Source of the DNA: Streptomyces sp. 11x1
Lineage (GTDB): Bacteria; Actinomycetota; Actinomycetes; Streptomycetales; Streptomycetaceae
Assembly (NCBI RefSeq): GCF_032598905.1
Contig: NZ_CP122458.1
Span: forward strand, 5,481,001 to 5,545,000
DNA length: 64,000 bases
Direction: 5' to 3'
Every line of letters begins with the position of its first letter. Within the stretch, counting starts at the first letter, position 1. The notes beneath the pieces were generated by a model. It saw only the letters and a list, made by a program, of their open reading frames with translations. It did no database searches and was not told where the DNA came from. The position numbers and the translations under genes were made by a program. Below are positions 16,066 to 23,680 of the stretch, in pieces.

Positions 16066-18402
16066 ATGGCCAAGAGCGCGAGGGAGCGGCTGGGCGTGCT
16101 CCTCGGCGGTGCGAAGGCGACGGAGTTCAGCGCCCGGCTCGACGCACCGGCGGACGGCGTCCGCCTTGAGGTGGCCGGGGTCGGACCGGTGCGTCTGCCG
16201 CTGCGCGCGCCGCAGGTGAAGAAGCTGATCGCGGTGGCTCGTCCGGCACTGTTCGGCCGGGGGGAGGCCACCCTGAGCGACAGCAGTGTGCGCGACACCT
16301 GGCAGATCCCGCCGGACCAGGTCACGCTGGGCGGCCCGGCCTGGCCGACACTGCTCGACGGCGCGCTGGAGTACTTCCGGGACGAACTCGGGTTCCCCGC
16401 GTCGGCCAGGCTGAGGGCCGAGCCGCACGCGCTCCTCGTATACGGCAAGGGGCAGTTCTTCCTCCCCCACCAGGACTCGGAGAAGGACGACGCCATGGTG
16501 GGCACGCTGGTGCTGTCGCTGCCCTCGGCCCACACCGGCGGCGAGCTGGTCATCGGGCACGCCGGGCAGAGCCGGACCTACCGTGCGTCGAGGACGGAGC
16601 TGGGCCTGGTGGCCTTCTACGCCGACTGCCCGCACAAGGTGACACCGGTCAGGACCGGCTACCGGGTGACCCTCACGCTCAACCTGCTGGCCGAGCGGGC
16701 CGCCCCGGAGCAGGAGTCCGGCCCGCTCGACGACCTGGCGCACTGCCTGGAACAGCACTTCGACACACCGGCCAGGCCGCGCTACGGCGGCCCGTACTCC
16801 GATCCGCCCCGTCGTCTCGTCTACCTGCTCGATCACGAGTACACGCAGCGGGGTCTCGGCTGGGGCCGGCTCAAGGGCGCCGACGCGGAGCGTGCCGCGC
16901 TGCTGCGCGCCGCGGCGGCCCAGGCGGGGTGCGAGACGGTACTCGCCCTCGCAGAGGTGAAGGAGACCTGGGACGCCACTCCGGCCGGATACGACCCCTG
17001 GGACGACTACGGCTACGACGAGGAGGAGGACGGAGAGGAAGAGGGGGAGGAAGCAGCCGCGGTCGACGGCGCGGGTGCCGACGAGGACTACGAGCTGGGC
17101 GAGCTGATCGACGACGAGATCACCCTCGGCTGGTGGACCGGTCCGGACGGCGCCGACGGCGAGGAGATCTCGCTCTACGTCCGCGACTACGAGAGCTGCG
17201 CCAGTACCCCGAGTACGGACCTGAAGCCCTATGACTCCCAGTACGAGGGCTACATGGGCAACTACGGCAACACACTGGACCGCTGGTACCGGCGGGCCGC
17301 GGTCGTGGTGTGGCCACGGGAGCGGGCCTTCGCGGCGCGCGGCGAGGCCGGATCACGGTGGGCACTGGAGGAACTGCAGGCCCGTATCACCACGGGTGAC
17401 CGGGACGGCGCACGTGCCGCGGCCGAGTCCCTCGCGCCGTTCTGGAAGGGCAGTGGTGTACAGCCCGGGCAGCTGGGGAGCGCGCTGCGGGTGGCCGAGG
17501 GCCTTCGGGCGCCCGGGACCGCCGCGATGCTCCTTGAGCCGTTCCGGATCGACGCGCTCACTCCGGAACACGCGGACGACCTGGCCGCGGTGGCGAAGCG
17601 GTACGGCGTCCCGTGGCTGGGCCAGGTCACCGAGGGCTGGTTCGGCGCGCGGAACCGCTTCGAGGAACACCGGTACGACTGGACCGAGCGGCTTCCCCAG
17701 CTGTGCGCGGCGCTGTGCTCCGCCCGGAGTCCGGCGGTGGCCCAGCTGCTGTTGACCGGCGCCTGGACCCAGGTGGACGGTGAGCTGCGGCTGTGGGCCG
17801 CAACCGGGCCGGCCGAGATCCGCCGCGCGCGGTTGGACCGGCTGAGCCTGCCGCTGCTGCGCATCCTGGAAGCGGCTGATGCTCAGCTGCGCGGCCGGAT
17901 CATGGCGGCGTTGCGTTCCTGCCAGGACACGGTCCTGGAGTGCCTGCTGCCGATGCTGCGTCACGCGGCGCGGGAACAGACGGAGGGCGAGCTTCGGTCG
18001 GCGGGGCTCGGAGCGGTGGCGCGGGAGTGCGGGGACCGGCTCGGCGCGCTCGCGCGACGGGCGCCGCGCGCCGCGGACGACTGGTCGGTGGCGTGGACCG
18101 GGTGCGGCTGTGAATTGTGCGGCGGCCTGGGCGAGTTTCTCGGCTCCCGGTCGCGGCGGACGCTGGAGTGGCCGCTGGCGAAGGACGGGCGGCGGCACGT
18201 GCACAGCAGGATCGACACGGCCGAGCTGCCCGTAAGCCATGTGACCAGGAGGCAGGGACGCCCGTACACGCTGGTGCTGACGAAGACCGAGGAGCTGTTC
18301 ACGCGCGAGCGGGCGACCCGCCGTCAGGCCGGAGCTGACCTGGCCTGGCTGGCCTCGACATGGGACCTTTCCGGCGAGGCCGGAGTCGACACGAGGCTGT
18401 GA
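16066..18402 (+). CDS. Large 2OG-Fe(II) oxygenase superfamily protein
   Basis: A 778-residue protein. The N-terminal prolyl-4-hydroxylase-like domain has iron ligands H135-Q-D137 and H190 and a 2-oxoglutarate Arg at about 200 (G-Y-R-V-T-L-T-L-N). A long C-terminal region follows with an acidic stretch (about 305-330), the conserved Y-E-G-Y-M-G-N-Y-G-N-T-L-D-R-W-Y-R-R-A-A block, helical repeats and a late C-x-C-x-x-C (G-C-G-C-E-L-C) possible zinc site. The AGGGAGG ribosome site supports the start at GTG 16063 or ATG 16066. Target unknown; family members hydroxylate proteins or nucleic acids. Cargo of the tRNA-Ser element. Confidence 0.82.
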   Translation: MAKSARERLGVLLGGAKATEFSARLDAPADGVRLEVAGVGPVRLPLRAPQVKKLIAVARPALFGRGEATLSDSSVRDTWQIPPDQVTLGGPAWPTLLDGALEYFRDELGFPASARLRAEPHALLVYGKGQFFLPHQDSEKDDAMVGTLVLSLPSAHTGGELVIGHAGQSRTYRASRTELGLVAFYADCPHKVTPVRTGYRVTLTLNLLAERAAPEQESGPLDDLAHCLEQHFDTPARPRYGGPYSDPPRRLVYLLDHEYTQRGLGWGRLKGADAERAALLRAAAAQAGCETVLALAEVKETWDATPAGYDPWDDYGYDEEEDGEEEGEEAAAVDGAGADEDYELGELIDDEITLGWWTGPDGADGEEISLYVRDYESCASTPSTDLKPYDSQYEGYMGNYGNTLDRWYRRAAVVVWPRERAFAARGEAGSRWALEELQARITTGDRDGARAAAESLAPFWKGSGVQPGQLGSALRVAEGLRAPGTAAMLLEPFRIDALTPEHADDLAAVAKRYGVPWLGQVTEGWFGARNRFEEHRYDWTERLPQLCAALCSARSPAVAQLLLTGAWTQVDGELRLWAATGPAEIRRARLDRLSLPLLRILEAADAQLRGRIMAALRSCQDTVLECLLPMLRHAAREQTEGELRSAGLGAVARECGDRLGALARRAPRAADDWSVAWTGCGCELCGGLGEFLGSRSRRTLEWPLAKDGRRHVHSRIDTAELPVSHVTRRQGRPYTLVLTKTEELFTRERATRRQAGADLAWLASTWDLSGEAGVDTRL

Positions 18403-18435
18403 CACGAGACACGAGACACGAGACACGAGACACGG
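18402..18435 (+). repeat. Tandem 7-bp repeat at end of oxygenase gene
   Basis: About five head-to-tail copies of ACACGAG beginning at the last base of the oxygenase stop codon. A simple-sequence expansion at the junction between cargo and IS remnant. Confidence 0.8.
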
Positions 18436-18439
18436 GCGC

Positions 18440-18735
18440 GACGCCGGCGAAGGCCGCAAGGAACTCCCCGCCCAGGGTGGCGCCGATGCCGGGGACGCCC
18501 TGGACTGTCAGCGAGTTCGTGTTCGCGAAACCGGCCTTCGACGAGTTCGTCCAAATCGGCGATCTGCTCGTTGAGGGCCATCACGTCCCTGACCGGGGCC
18601 GGCGACCGCCGCGTTGTCTGCCCCGCTGAGGATCGTCAGTTGATCGTGTCGGTCCTGACCGTCGGCAATCGCCGGGACGTCCACAGCCAAGTTCCATAGG
18701 ACCTCTGCAGCGCAAGTCGGTGCCGACCGCCTGCC
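18440..18735 (-). pseudogene. IS110-family transposase remnant
   Basis: On the minus strand A-L-N-E-Q-I-A-D-L-D-E-L-V-E-G-R-F-R-E-H is followed, after a frame change, by G-V-P-G-I-G-A-T-L-G-G-E-F-L-A-A-F-A-G. This matches the IS110 transposase segment just before and within its C-terminal Transposase_20 domain. Neither end of an IS nor a complete frame is present, so it is a decayed fragment inside the integrated element. Confidence 0.6.
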
Positions 18736-18792
18736 GGGAGTCGCGGGACGTACGCCTGCCTGTCGGTTGATATGTTCCGAATGTCGCCTATA

Positions 18793-18812
18793 AATGCAAC
18801 CAGAACTGCAAC
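18793..18812 (+). repeat. Internal 20-bp border repeat (right), candidate integrase arm site
   Basis: Identical to 12081-12100 and in the same orientation, 67 bp inside the right att core. Lies between the IS110 remnant and the tRNA terminator. Confidence 0.55.
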
Positions 18813-18822
18813 CAACGTACAA

Positions 18823-18858
18823 CGAGGAGCCGAGCCGCAATTGCGGCTCGGCTCCTCG
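18823..18858. terminator. Perfect 36-bp palindrome terminator after tRNA-Ser
   Basis: An 18-bp perfect inverted repeat with no unpaired centre (AATT middle), 21 bp downstream of the tRNA-Ser 3' end on the minus strand. It differs from the terminator at 11874-11911, consistent with the element having supplied a replacement terminator with the replacement tRNA end. Confidence 0.8.
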
Positions 18859-18878
18859 TTTCGCCTGGTCAGGCGACT

Positions 18879-18932
18879 GCGGAGGATACGAGATTCGAAC
18901 TCGTGAGGGGTTGCCCCCAACACGCTTTCCAA
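18879..18932 (-). repeat. att direct repeat within intact tRNA-Ser
   Basis: The 54 bases shared with 11933-11986, ending in the anticodon loop. This copy completes the functional tRNA gene. Confidence 0.92.
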
Positions 18933-18964
18933 GCGTGCGCCCTAGGCCTCTAGGCGAATCCTCC
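18880..18964 (-). tRNA. tRNA-Ser(GGA)
   Basis: An 85-nt class II tRNA with acceptor GGAGGAT/ATCCTCC, anticodon stem CACGC/GCGTG around TTGGAAA (anticodon GGA), a long variable arm and T loop TTCGAAT. CCA is not encoded. It is the integration target of the adjacent element. Confidence 0.95.
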
Positions 18965-19080
18965 GCCGGAAACATTACATGACGGCGGAGGGTGCTTGCG
19001 AACTCGTTCGACGGCCGGTGATCAAGGTGGGAGCGAGGGGTGGGGAGGCGGGTCGGTGGTCCCCGGGGATCGGGTAGGCT

Positions 19081-19177
19081 GGGGTCAGCCCCTCACGCGG
19101 CGCTATCTGACTGAACTCCCCCAGGGCCGGAAGGCAGCAAGGGTAGGTTGGCTCTGGCGGGTGCGTGAGGGGTCTTC
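19081..19177 (+). ncRNA. ffs: Signal recognition particle RNA (small bacterial type)
   Basis: Contains the diagnostic SRP domain IV core GGCCGGAAGGCAGCAAGGGTA-like segment near 19124-19145 (GGAA tetraloop, asymmetric AGCA/C loop). Long complementary ends (CCCCTCACGC with GCGTGAGGGG) enclose it. It binds Ffh for co-translational targeting. Located directly upstream of dnaX, as in other Streptomyces. Confidence 0.93.
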
Positions 19178-19225
19178 GCCGTCTCGGGCGCCGGGTTGTC
19201 AGTGGGCGCCTATAACCTCGTAAGC

Positions 19226-21760
19226 GTGTCGTCTCTCGCGCTGTACCGCCGATATCGCCCGGAGTCGTTCGCCGAGGTCATCGGGCAGGAGCATGTCACC
19301 GACCCGCTGCAGCAGGCGTTGCGAAACAACCGGGTCAATCACGCGTACCTGTTCAGTGGGCCGCGCGGGTGCGGGAAGACGACCAGCGCGCGCATCCTGG
19401 CCCGCTGTCTGAACTGCGAGCAGGGCCCCACCCCCACGCCGTGCGGTGAGTGCCAGTCCTGCCAGGACCTCGCCCGCAACGGACCGGGGTCGATCGACGT
19501 CATCGAGATCGACGCCGCCTCGCACGGTGGCGTGGACGACGCCCGTGAGCTGCGGGAGAAAGCCTTCTTCGGACCCGCGAGCAGCCGGTACAAGATCTAC
19601 ATCATCGACGAGGCCCACATGGTCACGTCGGCCGGTTTCAACGCGCTGCTGAAGGTCGTCGAGGAGCCGCCGGAGCACCTCAAGTTCATCTTCGCGACCA
19701 CCGAGCCCGAGAAGGTCATCGGGACCATCCGGTCGCGCACCCACCACTATCCGTTCCGGCTCGTCCCGCCCGGCACGCTCCGCGAGTACCTCGGCGAGGT
19801 CTGCGGCAAGGAGAAGATCCCGGTCGAGGAGGGTGTCCTCCCCCTGGTCGTGCGCGCCGGAGCCGGCTCCGTGCGTGACTCGATGTCCGTCATGGACCAA
19901 CTCCTGGCGGGCGCGACGGACGAGGGCGTGACCTACGCCATGGCCACATCGCTGCTCGGCTACACGGACGGGTCGTTGCTCGACTCGGTCGTCGAGGCCT
20001 TCGCCGCCGGGGACGGGGCCGCGGCCTTCGAGGTCGTCGACCACGTCATCGAGGGTGGCAACGATCCGCGGCGGTTCGTCGCCGACCTGCTGGAGCGGCT
20101 GCGGGACCTGGTGATCCTCGCCGCCGTGCCGGACGCCATCGACAAGGGCCTCATCGACGCTCCGGCCGAGGTCCTGGAGCGGATGCGGGCCCAGGCCGGC
20201 GTCTTCGGCGCCGCCGAGCTCAGCCGCGCCGCCGACCTCGTCAACGAGGGCCTCACCGAGATGCGCGGCGCCAACTCGCCCCGCCTCCAGCTCGAACTGA
20301 TCTGCGCCCGGGTACTCCTCCCCGCCACCTACGGCGACGAACGGTCCGTCATGGCCCGCCTGGACCGCCTGGAACGAGGGGTGAACTTCTCCGGCGGCGG
20401 CTCGGCGCCGGCCATGGGTTACCTGCCCGGGCCCGCCGCGCACGGGGGAGCGGCCCAGCCCATGGGCATGGCTGCGCATCCGCAGGCCCCCTCGGCTCCG
20501 CACGGCGCCCAGGCTCCGGCTGCCGCGCAGGTTCCGCCGGGCGGTGGGCCCGCGGCGGCTCGGGCCGCGGTTCGCGGTGCGGGGGCCGGGTCCACTCCCG
20601 GCTCCGGTCACGGCGGCGGAGCACAGGGCGCGCAGGGTCCCGGCGCCGGCCACGGCCCCGTTCCCGGCTCGGGTTCGAATTCGGGTTCGGACGGGTACGG
20701 CTCCGGCGGCGCCGCCGGAGCACCGGCAGCCGGCCCGGCCGGGAACGGCCCGGCCGCACCCCACGAGGGTGCGCCCGTCGCCCCGGCCGCCGCCGCGGGC
20801 GGTACCCCTGCCGGGCCCCCCACCACTCCCGCGCACGCCCAGCCGAGCGCGGGTTCCCCACCCCCCGCCCACCCCAACGCGACGGGCGCACCCGGTGGCG
20901 CCGCTCCCGGCTCCTGGCCCACCCCGGCCGCCGCGGGCAGCGGCCGCCGACCCGGCGGATGGCCGACCGCCGCGCCCGCCGGTGGCGGCTCCGCGCCCGG
21001 CGCCCAGTCCGCGCCCACCCCCGGCCCGGCCGCACCCGCACCCGCGCCCCCGGCGTACGCCCAGCCCGCTCCTCCCGCGGCGAGCCCGACCCCGGCCACT
21101 TCCTACAACCCGGCCCCCGGCGGACCCGACCCCCGCACCCTCTGGCCCAACATCCTGGAGACGGTGAAGAACCGCCGCCGCTTCACCTGGATCCTCCTCA
21201 GCCAGAACGCCCACGTGGCCGGCTTCGACGGCACCACCCTGCAGATCGGCTTCGTCAACGCGGGCGCCCGCGACAACTTCGCGAGCAGCGGCAGCGAGGA
21301 CGTCCTGCGCGCGGCCCTGGCCGAGCAGTTCAACGTGCACTGGAAGATCGAGGCCGTCATCGACACCTCGGGCGGCTCGGCCCCAGCGGCCACCCCCGGC
21401 GGATACGGCGCTCCCGCCCCGGCCGCAGGCGGTTACGGAGGCGGCGGCTACGGCGGTGGCGCGGGCGCCGGTGGCTACGGCGGCTCCCCGGCCCCGTCCT
21501 CCCGCCCCGGCCCGCCCCAGGCGTCGGCCCCCTCCTCCCGCCCGGCATCCCCTGGTACGGCCGCGCCCCACCAGTCGGCCCCGGCCGCTCAGCCCGTCGC
21601 CCCCGTGGCGCCCCCGGCTCCCGAGCCCCCGCCCGTCTCCCCCGAGGACGACATCCCCGAGGACGACGATCCCGACCTCGACGAGACAGCCCTCTCCGGC
21701 CACGACCTGATCGTGCGCGAGCTGGGCGCGACGGTGATCGAGGAGATCGCGAACGAATAG
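19226..21760 (+). CDS. dnaX: DNA polymerase III subunit gamma/tau
   Basis: An 844-residue clamp-loader ATPase. Walker A is G-P-R-G-C-G-K-T-T (45-53), a zinc-binding C-L-N-C-x8-C-x-x-C-x-x-C cluster follows (about 61-79), then D-E-A-H and the S-R-T-H sensor region. About 250 residues of Pro/Ala/Gly-rich linker (from about 390) precede a C-terminal tau-like domain (N-I-L-E-T-V-K-N-R-R-R-F), followed by a second Gly/Tyr- and Pro-rich stretch and an acidic D-D-I-P-E-D-D-D-P tail. GTG 19226 is the family start; TATAAC at 19210 lies so close that a very short leader is possible. Confidence 0.95.
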   Translation: MSSLALYRRYRPESFAEVIGQEHVTDPLQQALRNNRVNHAYLFSGPRGCGKTTSARILARCLNCEQGPTPTPCGECQSCQDLARNGPGSIDVIEIDAASHGGVDDARELREKAFFGPASSRYKIYIIDEAHMVTSAGFNALLKVVEEPPEHLKFIFATTEPEKVIGTIRSRTHHYPFRLVPPGTLREYLGEVCGKEKIPVEEGVLPLVVRAGAGSVRDSMSVMDQLLAGATDEGVTYAMATSLLGYTDGSLLDSVVEAFAAGDGAAAFEVVDHVIEGGNDPRRFVADLLERLRDLVILAAVPDAIDKGLIDAPAEVLERMRAQAGVFGAAELSRAADLVNEGLTEMRGANSPRLQLELICARVLLPATYGDERSVMARLDRLERGVNFSGGGSAPAMGYLPGPAAHGGAAQPMGMAAHPQAPSAPHGAQAPAAAQVPPGGGPAAARAAVRGAGAGSTPGSGHGGGAQGAQGPGAGHGPVPGSGSNSGSDGYGSGGAAGAPAAGPAGNGPAAPHEGAPVAPAAAAGGTPAGPPTTPAHAQPSAGSPPPAHPNATGAPGGAAPGSWPTPAAAGSGRRPGGWPTAAPAGGGSAPGAQSAPTPGPAAPAPAPPAYAQPAPPAASPTPATSYNPAPGGPDPRTLWPNILETVKNRRRFTWILLSQNAHVAGFDGTTLQIGFVNAGARDNFASSGSEDVLRAALAEQFNVHWKIEAVIDTSGGSAPAATPGGYGAPAPAAGGYGGGGYGGGAGAGGYGGSPAPSSRPGPPQASAPSSRPASPGTAAPHQSAPAAQPVAPVAPPAPEPPPVSPEDDIPEDDDPDLDETALSGHDLIVRELGATVIEEIANE

Positions 21761-21889
21761 TGAAACGAATAGCGAAACAAGTAGCGAGGGGGCGCCTCGC
21801 CACGAGTCGTACGATCCGACAAGCCCTCGCCGTCCCACCTTTCGGAAGCCCCCACAAAGCCCCCCGCCCCCTCCGGCTAGGCTGACCCC

Positions 21890-23143
21890 GTGAAGGTCCT
21901 CGTCATTGGTACCGGTGCTCGTGAGCACGCGCTGTGCCGTTCGCTGTCCCTCGACCCCGATGTCACCGCACTCCACTGTGCCCCCGGCAACGCGGGCACC
22001 GCGGAGGTGGCCGAGTCGCACTCGGTCGACGCGCTGGACGGCGCCGCCGTGGCCGCGCTGGCCACGCGGCTGGAGGCCGACCTGGTCGTCGTGGGCCCGG
22101 AGGCCCCGCTGGTCGCGGGTGTCGCCGACGCCGTGCGCGAGGCGGGCATCCCGGTGTTCGGTCCGTCCGGCGAGGCCGCGCAGCTGGAGGGCTCCAAGGC
22201 CTTCGCCAAGGAGGTCATGGCAGGGGCCGGCGTACCCACCGCCCGGTCGTACGTCTGTACGACGGCCGAGGAGATCGACGAGGCGCTGGACGCCTTCGGC
22301 GCGCCGTACGTCGTGAAGGACGACGGGCTCGCGGCCGGCAAGGGCGTCGTCGTGACGGCGGACCTCACCCAGGCCCGCGAGCACGCGCTCGCCTGCGGCC
22401 GGGTCGTCATCGAGGAGTTCCTGGACGGCCCCGAGGTCTCCCTCTTCGCGATCACCGACGGCGTGACCGTCGTCCCCCTCCAGCCCGCGCAGGACTTCAA
22501 GCGCGCGCTCGACGGCGACGAGGGCCCCAACACCGGCGGCATGGGCGCGTACTCGCCGCTCCCGTGGGCCGATCCGAAGCTGGTCGACGAGGTTCTGGAG
22601 ACCGTGCTCCAGCCGACCGTCGACGAGATGCGGCGCCGTGGCACCCCGTTCTCCGGCCTGCTCTACGCGGGGCTGGCGATCACCAGTCGAGGCGTACGGG
22701 TGATCGAGTTCAACGCCCGGTTCGGGGACCCGGAGACCCAGGTCGTCCTCGCCCGTCTCAAGACCCCGCTGGCCGGTGTCCTGCTCGCCGCCGCCAACGG
22801 CACCCTCGGCGACATCGAACCCCTGCGGTGGAGCGCCGACGCGGCCGTCACCGTGGTCGTGGCCTCGCACAACTACCCCGGCACGCCGCGCACCGGTGAC
22901 CCCATCACCGGCCTCGACGAGGTCGCCGCGGTGGACGCCCCGCACGCGTACGTCCTGCACGCCGGCACCAAGCGCGCCGGTGACGACGTCGTCAGCGCCG
23001 GCGGTCGCGTCCTCTCCGTCACGGCCACCGGCAAGGACCTCACCCAGGCCCGCGACCGCGCCTACACCGCCGTGGCCCGCATCGGCCTGGAGGGCTCCCA
23101 GCACCGCTCGGACATTGCGGCGAAGGCAGCGGCCGAGGCGTGA
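21890..23143 (+). CDS. purD: Phosphoribosylamine-glycine ligase (GAR synthetase)
   Basis: Second step of IMP synthesis, joining glycine to phosphoribosylamine with ATP. 417 residues from [15 protein letters not shown] (family N-terminus), with the ATP-grasp segment [12 protein letters not shown] and the [10 protein letters not shown] signature. Complete. It follows dnaX by about 130 bp and is followed by a short tandem-repeat array. Confidence 0.96.
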   Translation: MKVLVIGTGAREHALCRSLSLDPDVTALHCAPGNAGTAEVAESHSVDALDGAAVAALATRLEADLVVVGPEAPLVAGVADAVREAGIPVFGPSGEAAQLEGSKAFAKEVMAGAGVPTARSYVCTTAEEIDEALDAFGAPYVVKDDGLAAGKGVVVTADLTQAREHALACGRVVIEEFLDGPEVSLFAITDGVTVVPLQPAQDFKRALDGDEGPNTGGMGAYSPLPWADPKLVDEVLETVLQPTVDEMRRRGTPFSGLLYAGLAITSRGVRVIEFNARFGDPETQVVLARLKTPLAGVLLAAANGTLGDIEPLRWSADAAVTVVVASHNYPGTPRTGDPITGLDEVAAVDAPHAYVLHAGTKRAGDDVVSAGGRVLSVTATGKDLTQARDRAYTAVARIGLEGSQHRSDIAAKAAAEA

Positions 23144-23242
23144 CCGGCCGAGCCGTCACAGGCCGAGCCGTCACAGGCTGAGCCGGTCACAGGCTGAGCC
23201 GGTCACAGGCTGAGCCGGTCACAGGCTGAGCCGGTCACTGGC
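23144..23242 (+). repeat. Tandem repeat array downstream of purD
   Basis: Five to six head-to-tail units of 15-16 bp with core GTCACAGGCTGAGCCG; the first two units carry GGCCGA instead of GGCTGA and are one base shorter. It begins immediately at the purD stop. The rest of the gap to 23680 holds no convincing gene; TAGGGT near 23503 could be a -10 element for the next gene. Confidence 0.85.
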
Positions 23243-23680
23243 TTGAAGGGCGCGCCTGCGACTTGCGCCGCTCCCCCCGCACACACAACCGAACACATCC
23301 GCCCCCTTCGCGACATCCGCATGCGAAGCATCACCAACGGGTACGAACCCCAGGCCCCGGCGCCCCTCGGAGACCCCCAGGAACCCCTGGAAAATTCCTC
23401 GGAATCCGGGGCCCGGTTCTTGCCCGGCGTCATTCACCTCTCCCCAAAGCCATTCCATCGAGTGAGCGATGGTCCATCCGGCTGACGGCGGCCGGGCCCC
23501 CAACTAGGGTGCGGCGCAAGCGTTCCGGCACTTGGCCCACCGGCATTGCGATGTCAGTGGTGGGTGCCACAGTGGGGGAGTGAGCAACGTCAGGGCATTC
23601 GGCGGCGACCACTTCGACGAGCAGTCGTCGCAGTCGTCGCGGTGTGCGCCACACGGGACAGCAGGGGGTGACGTCGGGTC

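Larger units (their letters stand above)
11933..18932. mobile_element. 6.9-kb integrated element in tRNA-Ser(GGA), no recombinase gene
   Basis: The segment is bounded by 54-bp direct repeats of the tRNA-Ser 3' portion. It contains an AAA ATPase gene, a coupled HTH/helicase-associated pair, a 2OG oxygenase and an IS110 remnant. Just inside each border lies the same 20-bp sequence (12081-12100 and 18793-18812), itself made of two TGCAAC units, a plausible integrase arm-binding site. No integrase, excisionase or replication gene is visible, so it is either a decayed integrative element or a satellite relying on a recombinase supplied in trans. Confidence 0.85.

Noticed and set aside
19199..23104. 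Very long open frame antisense to dnaX and purD
   Set aside because: Produced by extreme third-position GC on the opposite strand; no motifs, and the sense strand encodes recognised proteins.
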